From Cephalotus follicularis (lineage: Eukaryota; Streptophyta; Magnoliopsida; Oxalidales; Cephalotaceae), in NCBI GenBank assembly GCA_001972305.1, contig BDDD01000976.1, forward strand, positions 302,848 to 366,847: a stretch of 64,000 nt of DNA, given 5' to 3'. This document shows, one piece after another, positions 1 through 12,078 of the stretch (the stretch's first letter is position 1; each line of letters opens with the position of its first letter). The notes beneath the pieces were generated by a model. It was not told where the DNA came from, searched no databases, and saw nothing but the letters and a program-made list of their open reading frames with translations. A program made the position numbers and the translations under genes.

Positions 1-2692
1 TGACTGGAACACCGTGTAGCCTCACTATCTCCTTCACATACAAACGAGCTAGTTTGCTCGCAGAATCAGTAACGTATGTTGGCAGAAAGTGTGCTGATTT
101 GGTGAGTCTATCCACGACAACCCACACGGCGTTGTGACGATTCCGAGTCAGAGGAAAACCCAAAACAAAGTCCATCGTAACATGTTCCCACTTCCACTCT
201 GGAATTGGCAAGGGTTGTAGCAAACCTGCCGGTCTCTAGTGTTCGGCCATAACTGTCTGGCAAGTCAAACACCTTGCCACATACTCGACGATCTCTCGTT
301 TCATGCCAGGCCACAAGTAAGTCTTCTTCATATCCTGATACATTTTAGTGTTACCAGGGTGAATGCTGTACAGAGATTTATGAGCCCCGCAAAGTAACTC
401 ATTCTTTAATCCTGGTTTATTCGAAAGACACACACGTCCCCGATATCTCAGAATACCATCATCATGCACTCAAAAATCGAATTCAGAGTCCAGATTCCCC
501 CAGAAACGTTGCAACTCTGGATCATGTGGTTGTGCATCCCTGATGTGATCTAGTAACACAGGTTGTACTCGCATGTCGGCCACAAAGATCCCCGGTGACT
601 GATTGAACGAAAACCATTCTTGGAAGTCTTCTAACATCTTCCATTGTGACACCATCGTACTGGCAACCATAGCCTTGTGGCTCAAGGCATCAGCGACTAC
701 ATTCGCTTTCCCCGGGTGGTACTAAACACTGCAGTCATAATCACTAAAGAATTCTACCCACATGCGTTGTCTCATGTTCAGTGTGTCCTGACAAAACAGG
801 TACCTCAAGCTCTTGTGATCGGTAAAGATCTCGAATTGCGCCCCATAAAGTTAGTGCCTCCACTACTGAAGGGCGAAGATGATAGCTGCTAGTTCGAGGT
901 CATGAGTCGGGTAGTTCTCTTCATACGACTTTAGCTTCCTCGAGGCATATGCAATCACTCTGCCTAGCTGCATCAATACACAAGCCAAACCCTTACCTGA
1001 TGCCTTACTGTAGACTGCAAAGCCATCATTACCGTTAGGTAATGCCAAGACAGGAGCGGAAGCTAACCGATCCTTCAGTTCACGGAAGCTAGCTTCACAG
1101 TCTTCGTCCCAGACAAAAGGGGTCTTCTTCTGGGTCACTCTAGTCAAGGGCTCGGCTATCCTTGAAAAGTTCTGGATAAACCTCCTATAATACCATGCCA
1201 TTCCAAGGAAACTGCGCACCTCTGTCATGTTCTTCGGTTGTGGCCAGTCTCGCACCACTTCAGTCTTTGACGGGTCCACCGTCAAGCCTTCACCAAATAC
1301 GATGTGACCGAGAAAGATCACATGATCAAGCCAGAACTCACACTTGCCAAACTTGGCGTACAACCGGTGTTCTCTGAGAACTTGCGATACTAGTCTCACA
1401 TGATGAGCGTGCTCCTCTTCACTCCTTGAATATACTAGTATGTCATCAATAAACACCACAACAAACTGGTCCAGGTATGGTCAAAATACGTCATTCATCA
1501 ATGACATAAAAGCTGCCGGTGCATTGGTAACACCAAACGGCATCACCAGGAACTCGAAATGACCATACCGTCTCCGGAAGGCAGTCTTCTCAATGTCTCC
1601 TTCCCTTACTCTCAGTTGGTGATAACCTGACCTCAAGTCGAGCTTGGAAAACACCCTTGATCCTTGCAACTGGTCAAACAACTCCTTGATGTGGGGTAAG
1701 GGATACTTGTTCTTGATAGTTGCCTTGTTTAACATTCTGTAGTCAATACAGAGCCTCATCGACACATCCTTCTTCTTGACAAACAGTACAGGTGCTCCCC
1801 ATGGGGAAACACTAGGTCGAATAAAACCCTTATCGATCAGATCTTGCAACTGTAATTTCAGTTCCCTCAATTCTGCAGGGGCCATTCTATAAGGTGCTTG
1901 AGAAATAGGAGCTGTACCTGGTATAAGATCGATAACAAACTCCATATTTCTCTTCGGTGGCAAAGATCCCAAGTCATCAGGAAATACATCTGGGAATTCG
2001 CACACAACTGGAATTTCCTCCAAGCTCAAGCCTTTTTCTTTCCTTCGATCAATCACATAGGCCAGATATCTTTCGAATCCCTTCTCTAGGTACCTCGATG
2101 CTCGAATAAAGGATATGATCGGTGTCAAGAACACTTTGTCTCCCTTAAACTGAAAAGTCGTTCCGTCGGGCAGACAAAAATCCACAGTTTTATTGTAACA
2201 ATCCATACGAGCACGGGGTGTTGATAGCCAATCCATCCCTAGTATAACATCGAAGTCACGGATAGGCAGCACTATCAAATCTGCATACAAAGAAATGCCT
2301 GCCATGGACATCTCACAACTCCTATATATCGAATCAGTATACATAGAAGTCCCGGTTGGTGTACTCACATCAAGTATGTATGGCATGCAGTCAGGGGTGA
2401 CATCTAAGCAAGATGCAAAACGTGCAGATATAAAGGAATGTGATGCTCCAGAATCCATCAATACTCTAGCAGAAAAACCATATATATATAGAGTACGTCC
2501 AACAACAGAAGTCGACTCTGGAACCTCTGTCTGAGCAAGTACAAAAACTCTACCTTTTGCGATGCCCTTGCCGGTGTCCTTCCTCTGTGACGGTCTCGCC
2601 ACCGCACCACCACTACTCCCTGGCCCAGTAGGCGCTGTGGCTGAACTCTTCGGACAATCCTTCACTGAGTGACCAGGTGCCCCGCACCTCAA
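1..2692 (-). pseudogene. pol: Element 1 pol: protease-RT-RNase H-integrase (broken, partial)
   Basis: The frame starting near 2692 runs through a zinc knuckle ([14 protein letters not shown], 5' end just upstream), an aspartic protease with [10 protein letters not shown], the start of RT (PYRMAP, KNKYPLP, GYHQL, MPFG), then after a stop at 1481-1483 the catalytic FIDD box (just below 1459), RNase H and the H2C2 zinc region of integrase (236-469), and ends with the first catalytic Asp of the DDE triad (context TMDFVLG). All these pieces share one frame and are separated only by nonsense codons: TGA 1481, TAG 863, TAA near 845, one near 718, TGA at 470 and TAG at 236. The second and third catalytic acidic residues would lie beyond base 1. 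Known role: polyprotein for cDNA synthesis and integration; here non-functional. Confidence 0.9.
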
Positions 2693-3702
2693 GCACCAAC
2701 CATTGAACCTCCAACAATATTTCTGTTGGTGGCCTGTACGACATCAATGATAGCAACCTCCGGATCTAGCATTACTCCCTTGACTAGGAGTACCCTGTGA
2801 GCTGTCTGTTGAGACTTGTTCTTAGACGACTTCGTCAGAGAACCACCATCCTGCCATTTTGACGATGCCGGTCGGGACTGTGTAGAACCATGTTTATTCT
2901 GCTGTGCGCGAGCTCTCTCCGCCCGATCTTCGCTGGATATTGTCTCCAACAGTCTTGCTTTCTAAGCAACCTCCGTAAAAGTCCTCAGTTCCATAGCTCT
3001 AATTCTTGATCGAAGATCCGGTCGCAGACCTCTCAGGAATCTCCAAATCTTATTATCTTTATCAGCTACCAGGTAAGGTGAATGTCTGGCCAGCTCCATG
3101 AATCTTGCTTGATACTCAGGCACAGTCATCCCTCCCTATCGCAACTCCAAGAGCTCCATCTCTCGTCGCTCTTGCTCAATACGAGGAGCGTAAGTCTCCA
3201 AGAACTCTGCCTGGAATCTGTCCCAAGTGCTGTCCAGTCTCTGTGATTCCCATTTTGCTTTGACCATTTCCCACCAATGAGTGGCCTCACCCCATAGGAG
3301 GTATACTGCAAACTTCAGCTTTTGAGTGTCAGTACAGTCCATTACTTCAAAGATTTTCTCCAGGTCTTGAAGCCATCTCACAGCAACAGTAGCATCCAGT
3401 TCCCCCTAGAAACTAGGTGGATTCATCCTCATGAACTTCTCAATATCTCTCCGAAACTGGTTACCATCCTCCCCCGGGCAGTGGTCGGGAGCCCTATGTT
3501 GCGGTCGAGCTTGCGCACAGTACTGCCGCATCTCCTCCGCATTGACCCTATTAAAGGCCATATGTTGCTGGAAATAGTCCGCAATCCGAGCCATCGGATC
3601 TCTGTCATCTTGGGGAATATTCATCCCTTGCGAAATATGTGCATCCTTAGGGGCATTGGCTCCAACAACCCTAGCCCTAGCACGTGTTCTCCTTCGGTCC
3701 AT
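2650..3702 (-). pseudogene. gag: Element 1 gag (broken)
   Basis: The ORF starts with Met at 3702 (MDRRRTRARAR, basic N-terminus) about 110 bp downstream of the LTR, the usual start in this family. A TAG at 3406-3408 interrupts it, and the same frame continues into the retrotransposon gag core (RWLQDLEKIFEVMDCTD, LLWGEATHWW) to another stop at 3136-3138. Translation resumes in the same frame to about 2800, where a frameshift moves the zinc-knuckle region into the pol frame. The second CCHC box (CX2CX4HX4C) is intact; the first is damaged. Known role: capsid/nucleocapsid protein packaging the element RNA. Confidence 0.88.
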
Positions 3703-3798
3703 TGGTTCCTATAAGAAGGATGACGGTCAGTCAAGACTTTAGGAAAATAATTCATTAATTGCCAAGGAAAGTATCCTAGCTAAGCATATATGGAATAT

Positions 3799-3810
3799 GC
3801 TCTGATACCA
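3799..3810 (-). promoter_or_regulatory. Primer-binding site, element 1
   Basis: Minus strand reads TGGTATCAGAGC, complementary to the 3' end of plant initiator tRNA-Met, four bases inside the LTR terminus at 3815. This fixes element orientation (minus) and the inner LTR boundary. Confidence 0.9.
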
Positions 3811-4906
3811 CTACTGTCACACCCCGTTAAGAGAAGGCAACAATAAAGCGGTAATGGCAATTAACATATAAATACAGCTTATACGAATTACCATAAAATT
3901 TAAACTCATAAACAGGATATCAGTCACGGAAGCATAAAATTCACAAGCTGTAAACTTGTAACGTGTATCCCATACTGCAAGCTACCCAATACAAGTCCAT
4001 TATTGTTAATCGCCCACAACGGAGCGTGATCACGGTACAAGATTAAATCCCGTCATTAAACAAACCATAGTACAGTACAATTAGTCCTTAAATAACTCGG
4101 TTTATTACAAAACATGAGAAAAGTAAAAACATATTGCAGTACGGTAAATTAACAGTGGGTACATATATAAGAAAATATATGTAACAATAACAGTACAGTA
4201 GTGATCGGGTCAGGATCACGTCCACAATCACAGTAATGTCCGAAAAGGACCAACAAGCAGTACAGTATGTCCACACAGGACCACAACAGTCAGGCAGTAT
4301 GTGTAACGCCGCCAACTCCTAGCCCCACGCTACACTCCCATTCCGGTCCCTACTCCAAGCAACCGAGCGAGGCAACAATACAGTACAGTGAGTCACCCAG
4401 CCATACTCCTGGCCCCTAGGTAAACCCTACCACTAGCCGGCGAGGGCAGCCTTCGCCATGCAACTAGTGGCTCAAGAACAAACACATAGAAATTCATGGA
4501 GCAACAGTAAATCAAACAGTAAACAGTGCAGTAACGGTACAGTGGTGATCGATTAGATCAACAACAGGCAGTCCATTTCCAAATATTTTTAGAAGTAATA
4601 AATATTTGAAACACGTCATTTCAGTAGTAGAAATACCTTGAACAATTCAATAGTGTAAATCGTTTACAGTTCGTTCGAAAATACGTTACTAATCGATACA
4701 TACTTTCATACTCAAAATAGCACATTCCGGTTCACATATGCATTTCTAAATATCGAAATTTTAGAAATCATAAACGATTTACAAACAGTAACAAACAGGC
4801 AGTAAACAGTGTATATGCAATGCATACAAATGCTCTAATGCATCCTAAGCGAAATCGGGATCGTCGCACTTCGTTTAAATAAGAGGGAACCAAACAGCAG
4901 CTTGGC

Positions 4907-5070
4907 AGTTGGCTGGATTCTCCACCAGTCGGCTGTTCTGGGAATTTGGTACATGAGTAGCCGGCTGGTTCCTTCCACCAGCCCACTGGTTCATCAGGAA
5001 GTCGACTGTCACCCTTCAAGAGTCGACTATTTTGATTGAGTAGTCGGCTATCTTCCTTTGACAGTCGACT
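4907..5070. repeat. GTCGAC palindrome cluster A1
   Basis: Eight 8-mers of the form AGYCGRCT or near variants start at 4907, 4927, 4959, 4980, 5000, 5021, 5042 and 5063. Steps are 20, 32, 21, 20, 21, 21 and 21 bp. Spacer sequences differ. Perfect palindromes AGTCGACT occur at 5000 and 5063. Confidence 0.9.
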
Positions 5071-5900
5071 GTTCTGGGAAACAATTGCATGCAATCCAAG
5101 ATACATCACTTAGGTAGATCACTGCAAGCATCCAAAATATATTCTCAAGGCAGAAAATCATCATTCAGTCCTCCACAGTCTCATAAAACACAACAGTAGC
5201 ATGCATCTTATCCAGTGATCCAATACCAAGATAGAACTCAACATGCATGTACATAAGTTCAAAGATTCTCAACAATAAACATGGCATGCGTAAAACCAGC
5301 AATAATCATGGTCATATCAACTGAGAATTATGGCTTATACTAGCAGACAATCAAATCGCACAACATGCAGTAACATTGAACTCCAATTTACAATCATAAC
5401 TTCCCCTACCTTTTGATTCCAAGTTAGGAACCTGTAAGTCCACCTCTTTGTGTTCCAACAGTGACGTTTTGGGCTCCCAGAAGTTCCAACTCCAAGCCCA
5501 GTAGCTCCAAGAACCGTCCAATAGCCCCAACCTGAGCTCCAAGCTTCAACAATGGAGAAACACTCCCTTCTCTCTTTCCTCTGTGTTTTTCTCTACTGCC
5601 CTCTTTGGTTCTTAGACCTTTCAGTGCCAGGACGAAGGAGATGAGGGAAGACATTTTATGCAGAGTGTTTCTCTCCCTCTCTTCCTTAACTCCCTTCACA
5701 TGGCACTAAATGCCACATTTCTATCCCATATGCATGCACACACTCACGGGTCTAAACTCCTTCCCCCCATGAAGTTTGCATGATCAACAGGTGTCCTCGT
5801 CTTCCATTCCTTAGCTGCATGAAACACAGATGGCACCCACTTCCATCTGTCAGCTGTAGCATGTGATTCCCGTCACATGCAACAAAACAGAGCACGATCC

Positions 5901-6049
5901 AGTCGACTGTCCACACCCAACAGCCGGCTGCTCGCCTGGCAGATCGTTACCACGTGGCTTGACAGTTGGCCAGTCGACTGGTTCATCCCACCAGTCGACT
6001 GTTCCAAAACAAAGCCACCCAGCCGGCTGGTCAAATGTACCAGTCGACT
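5901..6049. repeat. GTCGAC palindrome cluster A2
   Basis: Clear units start at 5901, 5922, 5972, 5993, 6021 and 6042, with steps of 21, 50, 21, 28 and 21 bp. A degenerate unit may lie near 5941. Four of the six are perfect AGTCGACT; the other two are the alternative palindrome AGCCGGCT. Confidence 0.88.
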
Positions 6050-6204
6050 GTACTTGGTGTACCCACAAGGTAACACACTTCTAAGTACTTGATTGATTTA
6101 AAATCAACATCATTAGATTCAGAAAATCCATCTTTTTATTAATTCCACAAATAAAGTACATTTACATTGTGAAATTACAATACATGAAATTTCCAGGCGT
6201 TACA

Positions 6205-9200
6205 ATATGCGAGATGGGTCGGGTACGTATTTCCGTAGCATGGAAACATGAAATACGTTATGCACATTCGACAAACTGCGCGGTAGTGCAATATGATATA
6301 CCACTTCCCCCACTCTTTTTAGTATCTCTTAAGGTCCAATGTACCTTGGAGCCAACTTCCCCTTGAGGCCAAAACGGTGTATCCCTTTTGAAGGCGAGAT
6401 CCTCAGAAAAACATGATCCCCCTTCTCGAATTATAGCTTCCTCCTCTTTATGTCGGCATAATTCTTTTGCTGGCTCTGTGCAGCTAGTAACCTCTTCTTG
6501 ATCACTTCCACTTTATCAGTAGTCTCTTGTACCAACTCTGGTCCCAACACTTGTTTCTCACCCACCTCATCCCAGCAAATAGGTGATCTGCACTTTCTCC
6601 CATACAAGGCGTCATAAGGAGCCATTCCAATGCTGGTGTGATAGCTGTTGTTGTAAGAGAACTCAATCAGTGACAAATGATTCTCCCAACTCCAAGAGAA
6701 ATCAATCATACAAGAATGAAGCATATCTTTAACAGTCTGATTGGTACGCTCGGATCGTCTGTCGGTCTGTGGGTGAAACGAAGTACTGAAGTTCAAGGTT
6801 ATTCCCATTGCTATTTGGAACCTCTTCTAGAACCTTGAAGTGAATATTGTATTACGGTCACAAACAATACTGACCGGCACTCCATGCAATCTCACTATCT
6901 CCCGAATATACAATCGAGCCAACTTCTCGACCGAATACGTCATGTTCATTGGTAGAAAGTGAGCAGACTTAGTGAGTATGTCCACTACAACCCACACTAC
7001 TTTGTGCTGATTTCATGACCTTGGTAACCCCGACACGAAGTCCATGGTCACATGCTCCCATTTCCACTCAACCACTGGTATTGATTGTAGCAGTCCCGCA
7101 AGTTTCAGATGTTCTACCTTGACTCTCTGATAGGTCAAACATCTGGCTATATATTCAACAATCTCTCTTTTCATACCACTCCACCAGTAGTTCTTCTTTA
7201 TGTCATGCCACATCTTAGAGCATCCCGGATGAACACTGTAATTTGACTTGTGGGCTTACTGCAATAGCTCACCTCTGATGCTCTCGTCATCCGGAACACA
7301 TACCCTTCCTCATAACCTCAATATACCATCAGTATTGATGGAGAATTCATAATCAGTGTCTAGGTTCTCACGAATACTCCATAACTAAGTGTCACTGAAC
7401 TGAGCAGTCCGAATACAATCCAGAAGTTTCGGTTGTGCTCTAAGATTCCCCACAATAACTCCTTGGGAAACCATGAACGGATTCCATCTCTGAAATTCCT
7501 CCAATAGCTTCCACTGTGAAACCATTGCACCAGCAATCATTGCCTTGCGACTCAGCACATCCGCCACTACATTCGCCTTTCTTGGGCGGTATTGAATGTT
7601 GTAGTTATAATCATTGAAGAACTCCACCCATCGTCTCTGTCTCATGTTGAGCTCCTTCTGGGAAAATAAATACTTTGAACTTTTATGGTCAGTGAAGATC
7701 TCAAATTGAGCACCATAGAGATAGTGTCTCCATTTCTGTAAAGAGAATACTATGGCAACCAACTTAAGATCGTGTACAGGATAATTTTCTTCGTACGGCT
7801 TCAACTTTCTCGATGCGTAGGCAATCACCCTACGATGTTACATAAGGATGCATCCCAATCCCTTCCCAGAAGCATCAGTATAAACAGTAAAACCCTCATT
7901 ACCCTCCGGTAATGCCAACACTAGAGCCGAAATCAACCGACTCTTCAACTCCTGGAAACTTGCCTCACATGAATCATCCCACACAAAACTTGACTTCTTC
8001 TCAGTCAACCGTGTCAATGGTGTAGCAAGCTTTGAAAACCCCTCGATGAACCTTCTGTAATAGCCAGCCAATCCCAAGAAGCTTCGAACCTTAGTAACGC
8101 TCCTCAGTTGGGGCCAATCAACAATACTCTCAATCTTCGAAGGATCCACCGACAATCCTTCGCTCAACACAATGTGACCAAGCAAAGTCACATGATCCAG
8201 CCAAAACTCACACTTGCTGAATTTGGCAAATAACTGTTCCTTCCGCAATGTCTGCAACACGATCCTCAAATGCTACATGTTCTCCTCAATACTCTTGGAA
8301 TAAATTAGGATGTCGTCTAAGAATATAACGACAAACTGGTCAAGATAGGGCTGGGATACTCTCTTCATCAAACACATAAAGGCTACATGAGCATTCGTCA
8401 AACCAAACGGCAATATCAGAAATTCATAATGCCCATATCTGGTTCAAAATGCAGTTTTCTCCACATTACCTTCCCGGATCCTCAACTGATGATAACATGT
8501 CCTCAGGTCATGTTTGGAGAATACAGTTGAGCCTTGCAATTGGTCGAACAACTCCTCAATATGTGGCAGAGGATACTTGTTCTTCACAGTTACCTGATTT
8601 AGCAGCCTATAATCGACGCATAGCCGCATCGATCCATCATTCTTTTTCACAAATAGGACCGGTACTCCCCACGGTGACACACTCGGTCTGATGAAGCCCT
8701 TATCAAGATAATCCTGTAATTGAGTCTTCAACTTCTTCAATTCAGCAGGGGCCATTCGGTACGGAGCTTTAGATATTAGAGCAGTCCCAGGCACTAGTTC
8801 AACACTAAACTCTACATCTCTCTCCAGTGGCAATGAAGTAAGATCATCCGGAAATACGTCAGGAAAATCACATACAATAGGAACTTGCTCAATGCTAGGC
8901 GTACCTTTCGTATGATCAATCACATACGCCAAATAGCCTTCGCATCCATACTTGAGATACTTCTGTGCTCGAGTATACGAAATGATCGGAGCAAAAACAT
9001 TCTTCTCTCCGATAAACTTGCACTCAGTCCCATCCCGAGGATAAAAAGTCATCATCTTGTTATAGCAATCAACACAAGCAAGATGAACGTACAGCTAGTC
9101 CATCCACAAGATCACATCGAAATCCCGGATAGGCAATACTATTAAATCAGCAGATAACTGAACCCCAGCTACCGTGATCTCACAATTATTCATTATAGTA

Positions 9201-9523
9201 TCGGACAGAAGATAAGTACCAGCTGGAGTACTCACCTCAAATACATAAGGCGAATTAGAAGACACACCATGCAAGTTGCAAGCAAAATCAGATGCAATGA
9301 ATGAATGTGTAGCACCAGGATCAATCAAAACATGAGCTAATATGCCAGATACGAAAATGGTACCTCCCACAATAGAAGTAGATTCTGGCACATCATCTTT
9401 AGATAAGGTATAGACCCTACCTTTCACAATCCCCTTTATGGTATCCCTTCGCAGTTGAGCAGCCGCAACCCTACCACTAGCACCAGCACCTCCTTGTTGG
9501 CCGTGTGCTTGATCCCTTATCAT
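6205..9523 (-). pseudogene. pol: Element 2 pol: protease-RT-RNase H-integrase (broken)
   Basis: Every recognisable piece lies in the same frame as gag, so the gag-pol frame is free of frameshifts over about 4 kb and broken only by stops. In order: protease with VLIDPGATHSFIA (the usual D-S/T-G-A is D-P-G-A, a likely loss of activity), RT (PYRMAP, KNKYPLP), a TGA at 8444-8446, RNase H ([11 protein letters not shown]), a TAA at 7838-7840, the H2C2 region of integrase (near 7213-7013), and the final catalytic Glu (SERTNQ, 6808-6431). The tail continues to about 6300 (KGDHVFLR, GLKGKL) and is cut by LTR A at 6205. Stops at 9095 (W to TAG), 8444 (R to TGA) and 7838 (Q to TAA) are single transitions. 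Confidence 0.9.
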
Positions 9524-10591
9524 TGGACAACCATTCAGCATATGCTCTTGTGAGCCACACCTCAAACATTTACCCATCTTTTTTCAGCAATCATTCTCAT
9601 CATGGTTTTGGCAACCACAAAAAGTAGATCCACCCAAATTTTATTGACCGCTTCGGTTAGGAGTTCTTGATCATGAAATACTGCGTCGAGAACCTCCTTG
9701 ACCCCGGTTACGAGACTTTGACAGTTTGGTAGGATTATTACTTCCCTGCCCTTGTGATTGTGTAGGCCTTGATTGATTAGCACGAGACCACTCCACTCTC
9801 CTTTCATTAGCATCGGCCTCCAGAATTCGCACCCATTTATCAATATCTACGAAAGAAGTTAGCTGCAACATTAAGAGTTCAGATCTGATGTCAGGTCGAA
9901 GGCCTTTCAGAAACCTTCTGATCTTCATCGATTCACCCTCCACGAGATAAGGTGTGTGCCTTGCCAACTCCACAAATATAGTCTGGTACTGAGCTACCGT
10001 CATATCCCCTTGACGTAACTCCATCAGCTCGGTCTCTCTCCGGTCACGTTTGATCTGTGGCACATAAGCTGCAGAGAACTCAGACTAAATTCTTTCCCAA
10101 GTCCTGTCAAGTCCACGAGATTCCCACTTTGCTTCAGTCATCTCTCACCAATAGGTAGCTTCACCCCATAAGCGGTATACGGAAAAGTTGAGCTTCTTCA
10201 TATCAGTACACTCCAAAGCAGCAAATATTTTCTCCATGTCTCTGATCCACTGCTCTACCATGGTAGCATTCAACTTACCATTGAATATCGGAGGATTCTG
10301 CCTCATGAATCGCTCCAAATCTCTGCCAAATCCACTAGTATGACAATTTTTAGGAGCATGCTGATAGGCTCGGTTAGCCTCATACATCTGCCAAATCTGC
10401 TCCATATTCGTCGCATTGGCTTGAATCTGCGGCTGGAAAAGGTCAGCCATGTGGTCACAATTACTCCTCTCATCTTGCACTGGAGGGATATTTACTCCTT
10501 CATTCACTGGCGGATCATTTCCAAGCACTGGTGGCGCATTGTCTCCTTCGTCGGCCCTACGCCTTCCTCTTCTACCTCTTCGTAGATCCAT
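9524..10591 (-). pseudogene. gag: Element 2 gag (broken)
   Basis: I choose the Met at 10589-10591 (MDLRRGRRGRRR), which matches the N-terminus of element 1 gag, over the upstream Met at 10618. The core is recognisable by RDLERFMRQNPPIF, WIRDMEKIFAALECTD and RLWGEATYW, followed by a TGA at 10145-10147 where the paralogues have Trp. A TAG near 10088 replaces Gln. The frame continues with RRETELMELRQGDMTV and ends in one CCHC knuckle (CLRCGSQEHMLNGC, 9568-9527). A second degraded knuckle lies near 9600. Known role: capsid and RNA packaging. Confidence 0.88.
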
Positions 10592-10725
10592 TCTGTTTCC
10601 TATTTCGAATGATGTCAATCATTAGGAAAAAATTCAGTTATTTGCTAAGACACTTTCCTTTTTTAGGAGACAATATACTTAATTTCCAAGGAACTTATCC
10701 CAGCAATAGCTTATAATTTATATAA

Positions 10726-10737
10726 GCTCTGATACCA
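10726..10737 (-). promoter_or_regulatory. Primer-binding site, element 2
   Basis: Minus strand reads TGGTATCAGAGC, complementary to initiator tRNA-Met, three bases from the LTR terminus at 10741. Confidence 0.92.
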
Positions 10738-10740
10738 TTT

Positions 10741-12078
10741 TGTCACACCCCGTTATCTATCTCATTGACAACATATATAAATGGTAACAGTTAATAATCC
10801 AGCATTCATCAATCATCAATACTTTAATCAAAAGCAGAAGCATTCCATAGACGGATTATAATAATTATCCGCACGCAGCCCATACGACGTGCTTACAAGT
10901 ACAACATACGTTATAAATTACATGTCTGAATGTAAATATAACAAACGGAGTATGATCGTTATTACAACACAAAGACATAGTAAATAACAACCTTAAACAA
11001 AACAGGAGCTCTTCTCAAGCTTCAGCAGCACTTGCCCGAATGCCTTCACTTAATCTAAAATTGTAGGGGGTTAGCCTTTGTCCTCACTCGGCTAAGTAGG
11101 AATAAAGCATGAGAAAGAATATATAAATATAAACATGTATGATAGTTTATTTTTGAAAATAACATATATACTTAAGTATTCCAACATATATGATCAATCA
11201 TGTCTAGTGGCCATAGACAATACAATTCAAGAATACCGCATAAGGGTAAAATCAGTCAATACAGTGGTTGGGTGTCACGTGTAGCTAACTCCTAGCAACA
11301 ACTGTGCACTACCAAACTATCACCCTACACTTCGAAGATGATAGATCAGGTAACAATTCTTCCAGCATTTAGCGGGAAGGTAACAATCGAGATCTGCATT
11401 GAAGATAAGTTTGATGGAAGCTCTAGCCAACTCCTAGCACATAGGACCACGCCGTAGCCAATGATTTCTCCTATAACTCAACTAACGGTAAGGCATAGTG
11501 TTTAGCATAAAAATGTGTTGTTTTTAATGCATTATTTGTGATATTTTTATGCTTGGAATAGACTACTTTGGTTGTGTTTTAATGATTTTTAGGTACAAGT
11601 GTTTAATCACCAAAGTACAAGAATACTACCCAAAAGTGTGCAAATTGGAGATTTAAAGAGTAAAGATTGAAGAATGGACAAATTCAGCAGAAATAGAAAG
11701 TTTAGATTTTTTTTAATTTGCACGTGTTCTTTTCAATTATTTTATTTTAGTCCGTTATTTTATTTTATTTATTTCTTTCCTGTTTTCAATTATTTTATTA
11801 TTTTTGCATAATTAGGAGTAGTTTTCAATAGTTTACCTCATAAATTGGTATACTTCGCCTAGGTTGGATAAATTACAACTAGTTTACGTTTCCCTGCGTT
11901 CTACCCGTTACTGCATAATCCGTGCACTTGCGGCTATAAATATTAAAACATTCTTTTTAACAGTGAACACATAGACAAACAATTTAATCAATTCAATAAC
12001 AATAATTACATATATCTATAATATGCAATCTAGTAGTAGATTTCTTTTAGAAATATTTAACAATTTAGTGACCGTACC
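10741..12078 (-). repeat. LTR B (left portion), 5' LTR of element 2
   Basis: Starts TGTCACACCCCG like LTR A but diverges quickly, so the two LTRs are related families, not a pair. Includes the GGGGTTAGCCTTTGTCCTCA stretch (near 11065) also seen in solo LTR F near 41755. Interrupted at 12078 by element 3. The last five bases (12074-12078, GTACC) are the left target-site duplication of element 3. No coding sequence. Confidence 0.87.
11480..11965. other. Possible foreign LTR fragment inside LTR B
   Basis: This AT-rich stretch has no counterpart that I can see in LTR A or F. It ends with a passage (CCCTGCGTTC near 11891, CGTGCACTTGCGG near 11921) resembling the ends of Tat/Athila-type plant LTRs. 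I could not find clean TG...CA ends or a target duplication, so this is tentative. Confidence 0.3.

Larger units (their letters stand above)
1..6204 (-). mobile_element. Element 1: Ty3/gypsy retrotransposon, 5' part
   Basis: Read on the minus strand, the order is 5' LTR (6204 to 3815), tRNA-Met primer-binding site, gag, protease, reverse transcriptase, RNase H and integrase up to the window edge at base 1. The order PR-RT-RH-INT is diagnostic of Ty3/gypsy. The LTR end at 6204 directly abuts the integrase tail of element 2, so element 1 inserted into element 2. The right copy of the 5-bp target duplication should be ATATG (6205-6209); the left copy is outside the window. The element is dead: several in-frame stops and at least one frameshift. 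Confidence 0.9.
3815..6204 (-). repeat. LTR A: 5' LTR of element 1
   Basis: The plus strand begins TGTCACACCCCG and ends GGCGTTACA, the TG...CA termini shared (with differences) by LTR B and solo LTR F in this window. Length is 2390 bp. No coding sequence. In its own (minus) direction the order is: palindrome cluster (6049-5901), a GA-rich stretch (about 5700-5560), a second palindrome cluster (5070-4907), then AT-rich sequence. Solo LTR F matches both ends but lacks the middle with the clusters. Confidence 0.88.

Noticed and set aside
3322..3714. Plus-strand open frame of 130 codons opposite element 1 gag
   Set aside because: Antisense shadow of gag; the minus strand has the recognisable domain.
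4907..5070. CRISPR-like regular short palindromes
   Set aside because: Repeats are 8-10 bp with 12-14-bp spacers, no cas genes, located inside plant LTRs; not a CRISPR array.
3815..10741. LTRs A and B as the LTR pair of element 2
   Set aside because: They differ extensively, no PPT precedes LTR A, and element 2 integrase is cut by LTR A. A is better assigned to element 1.
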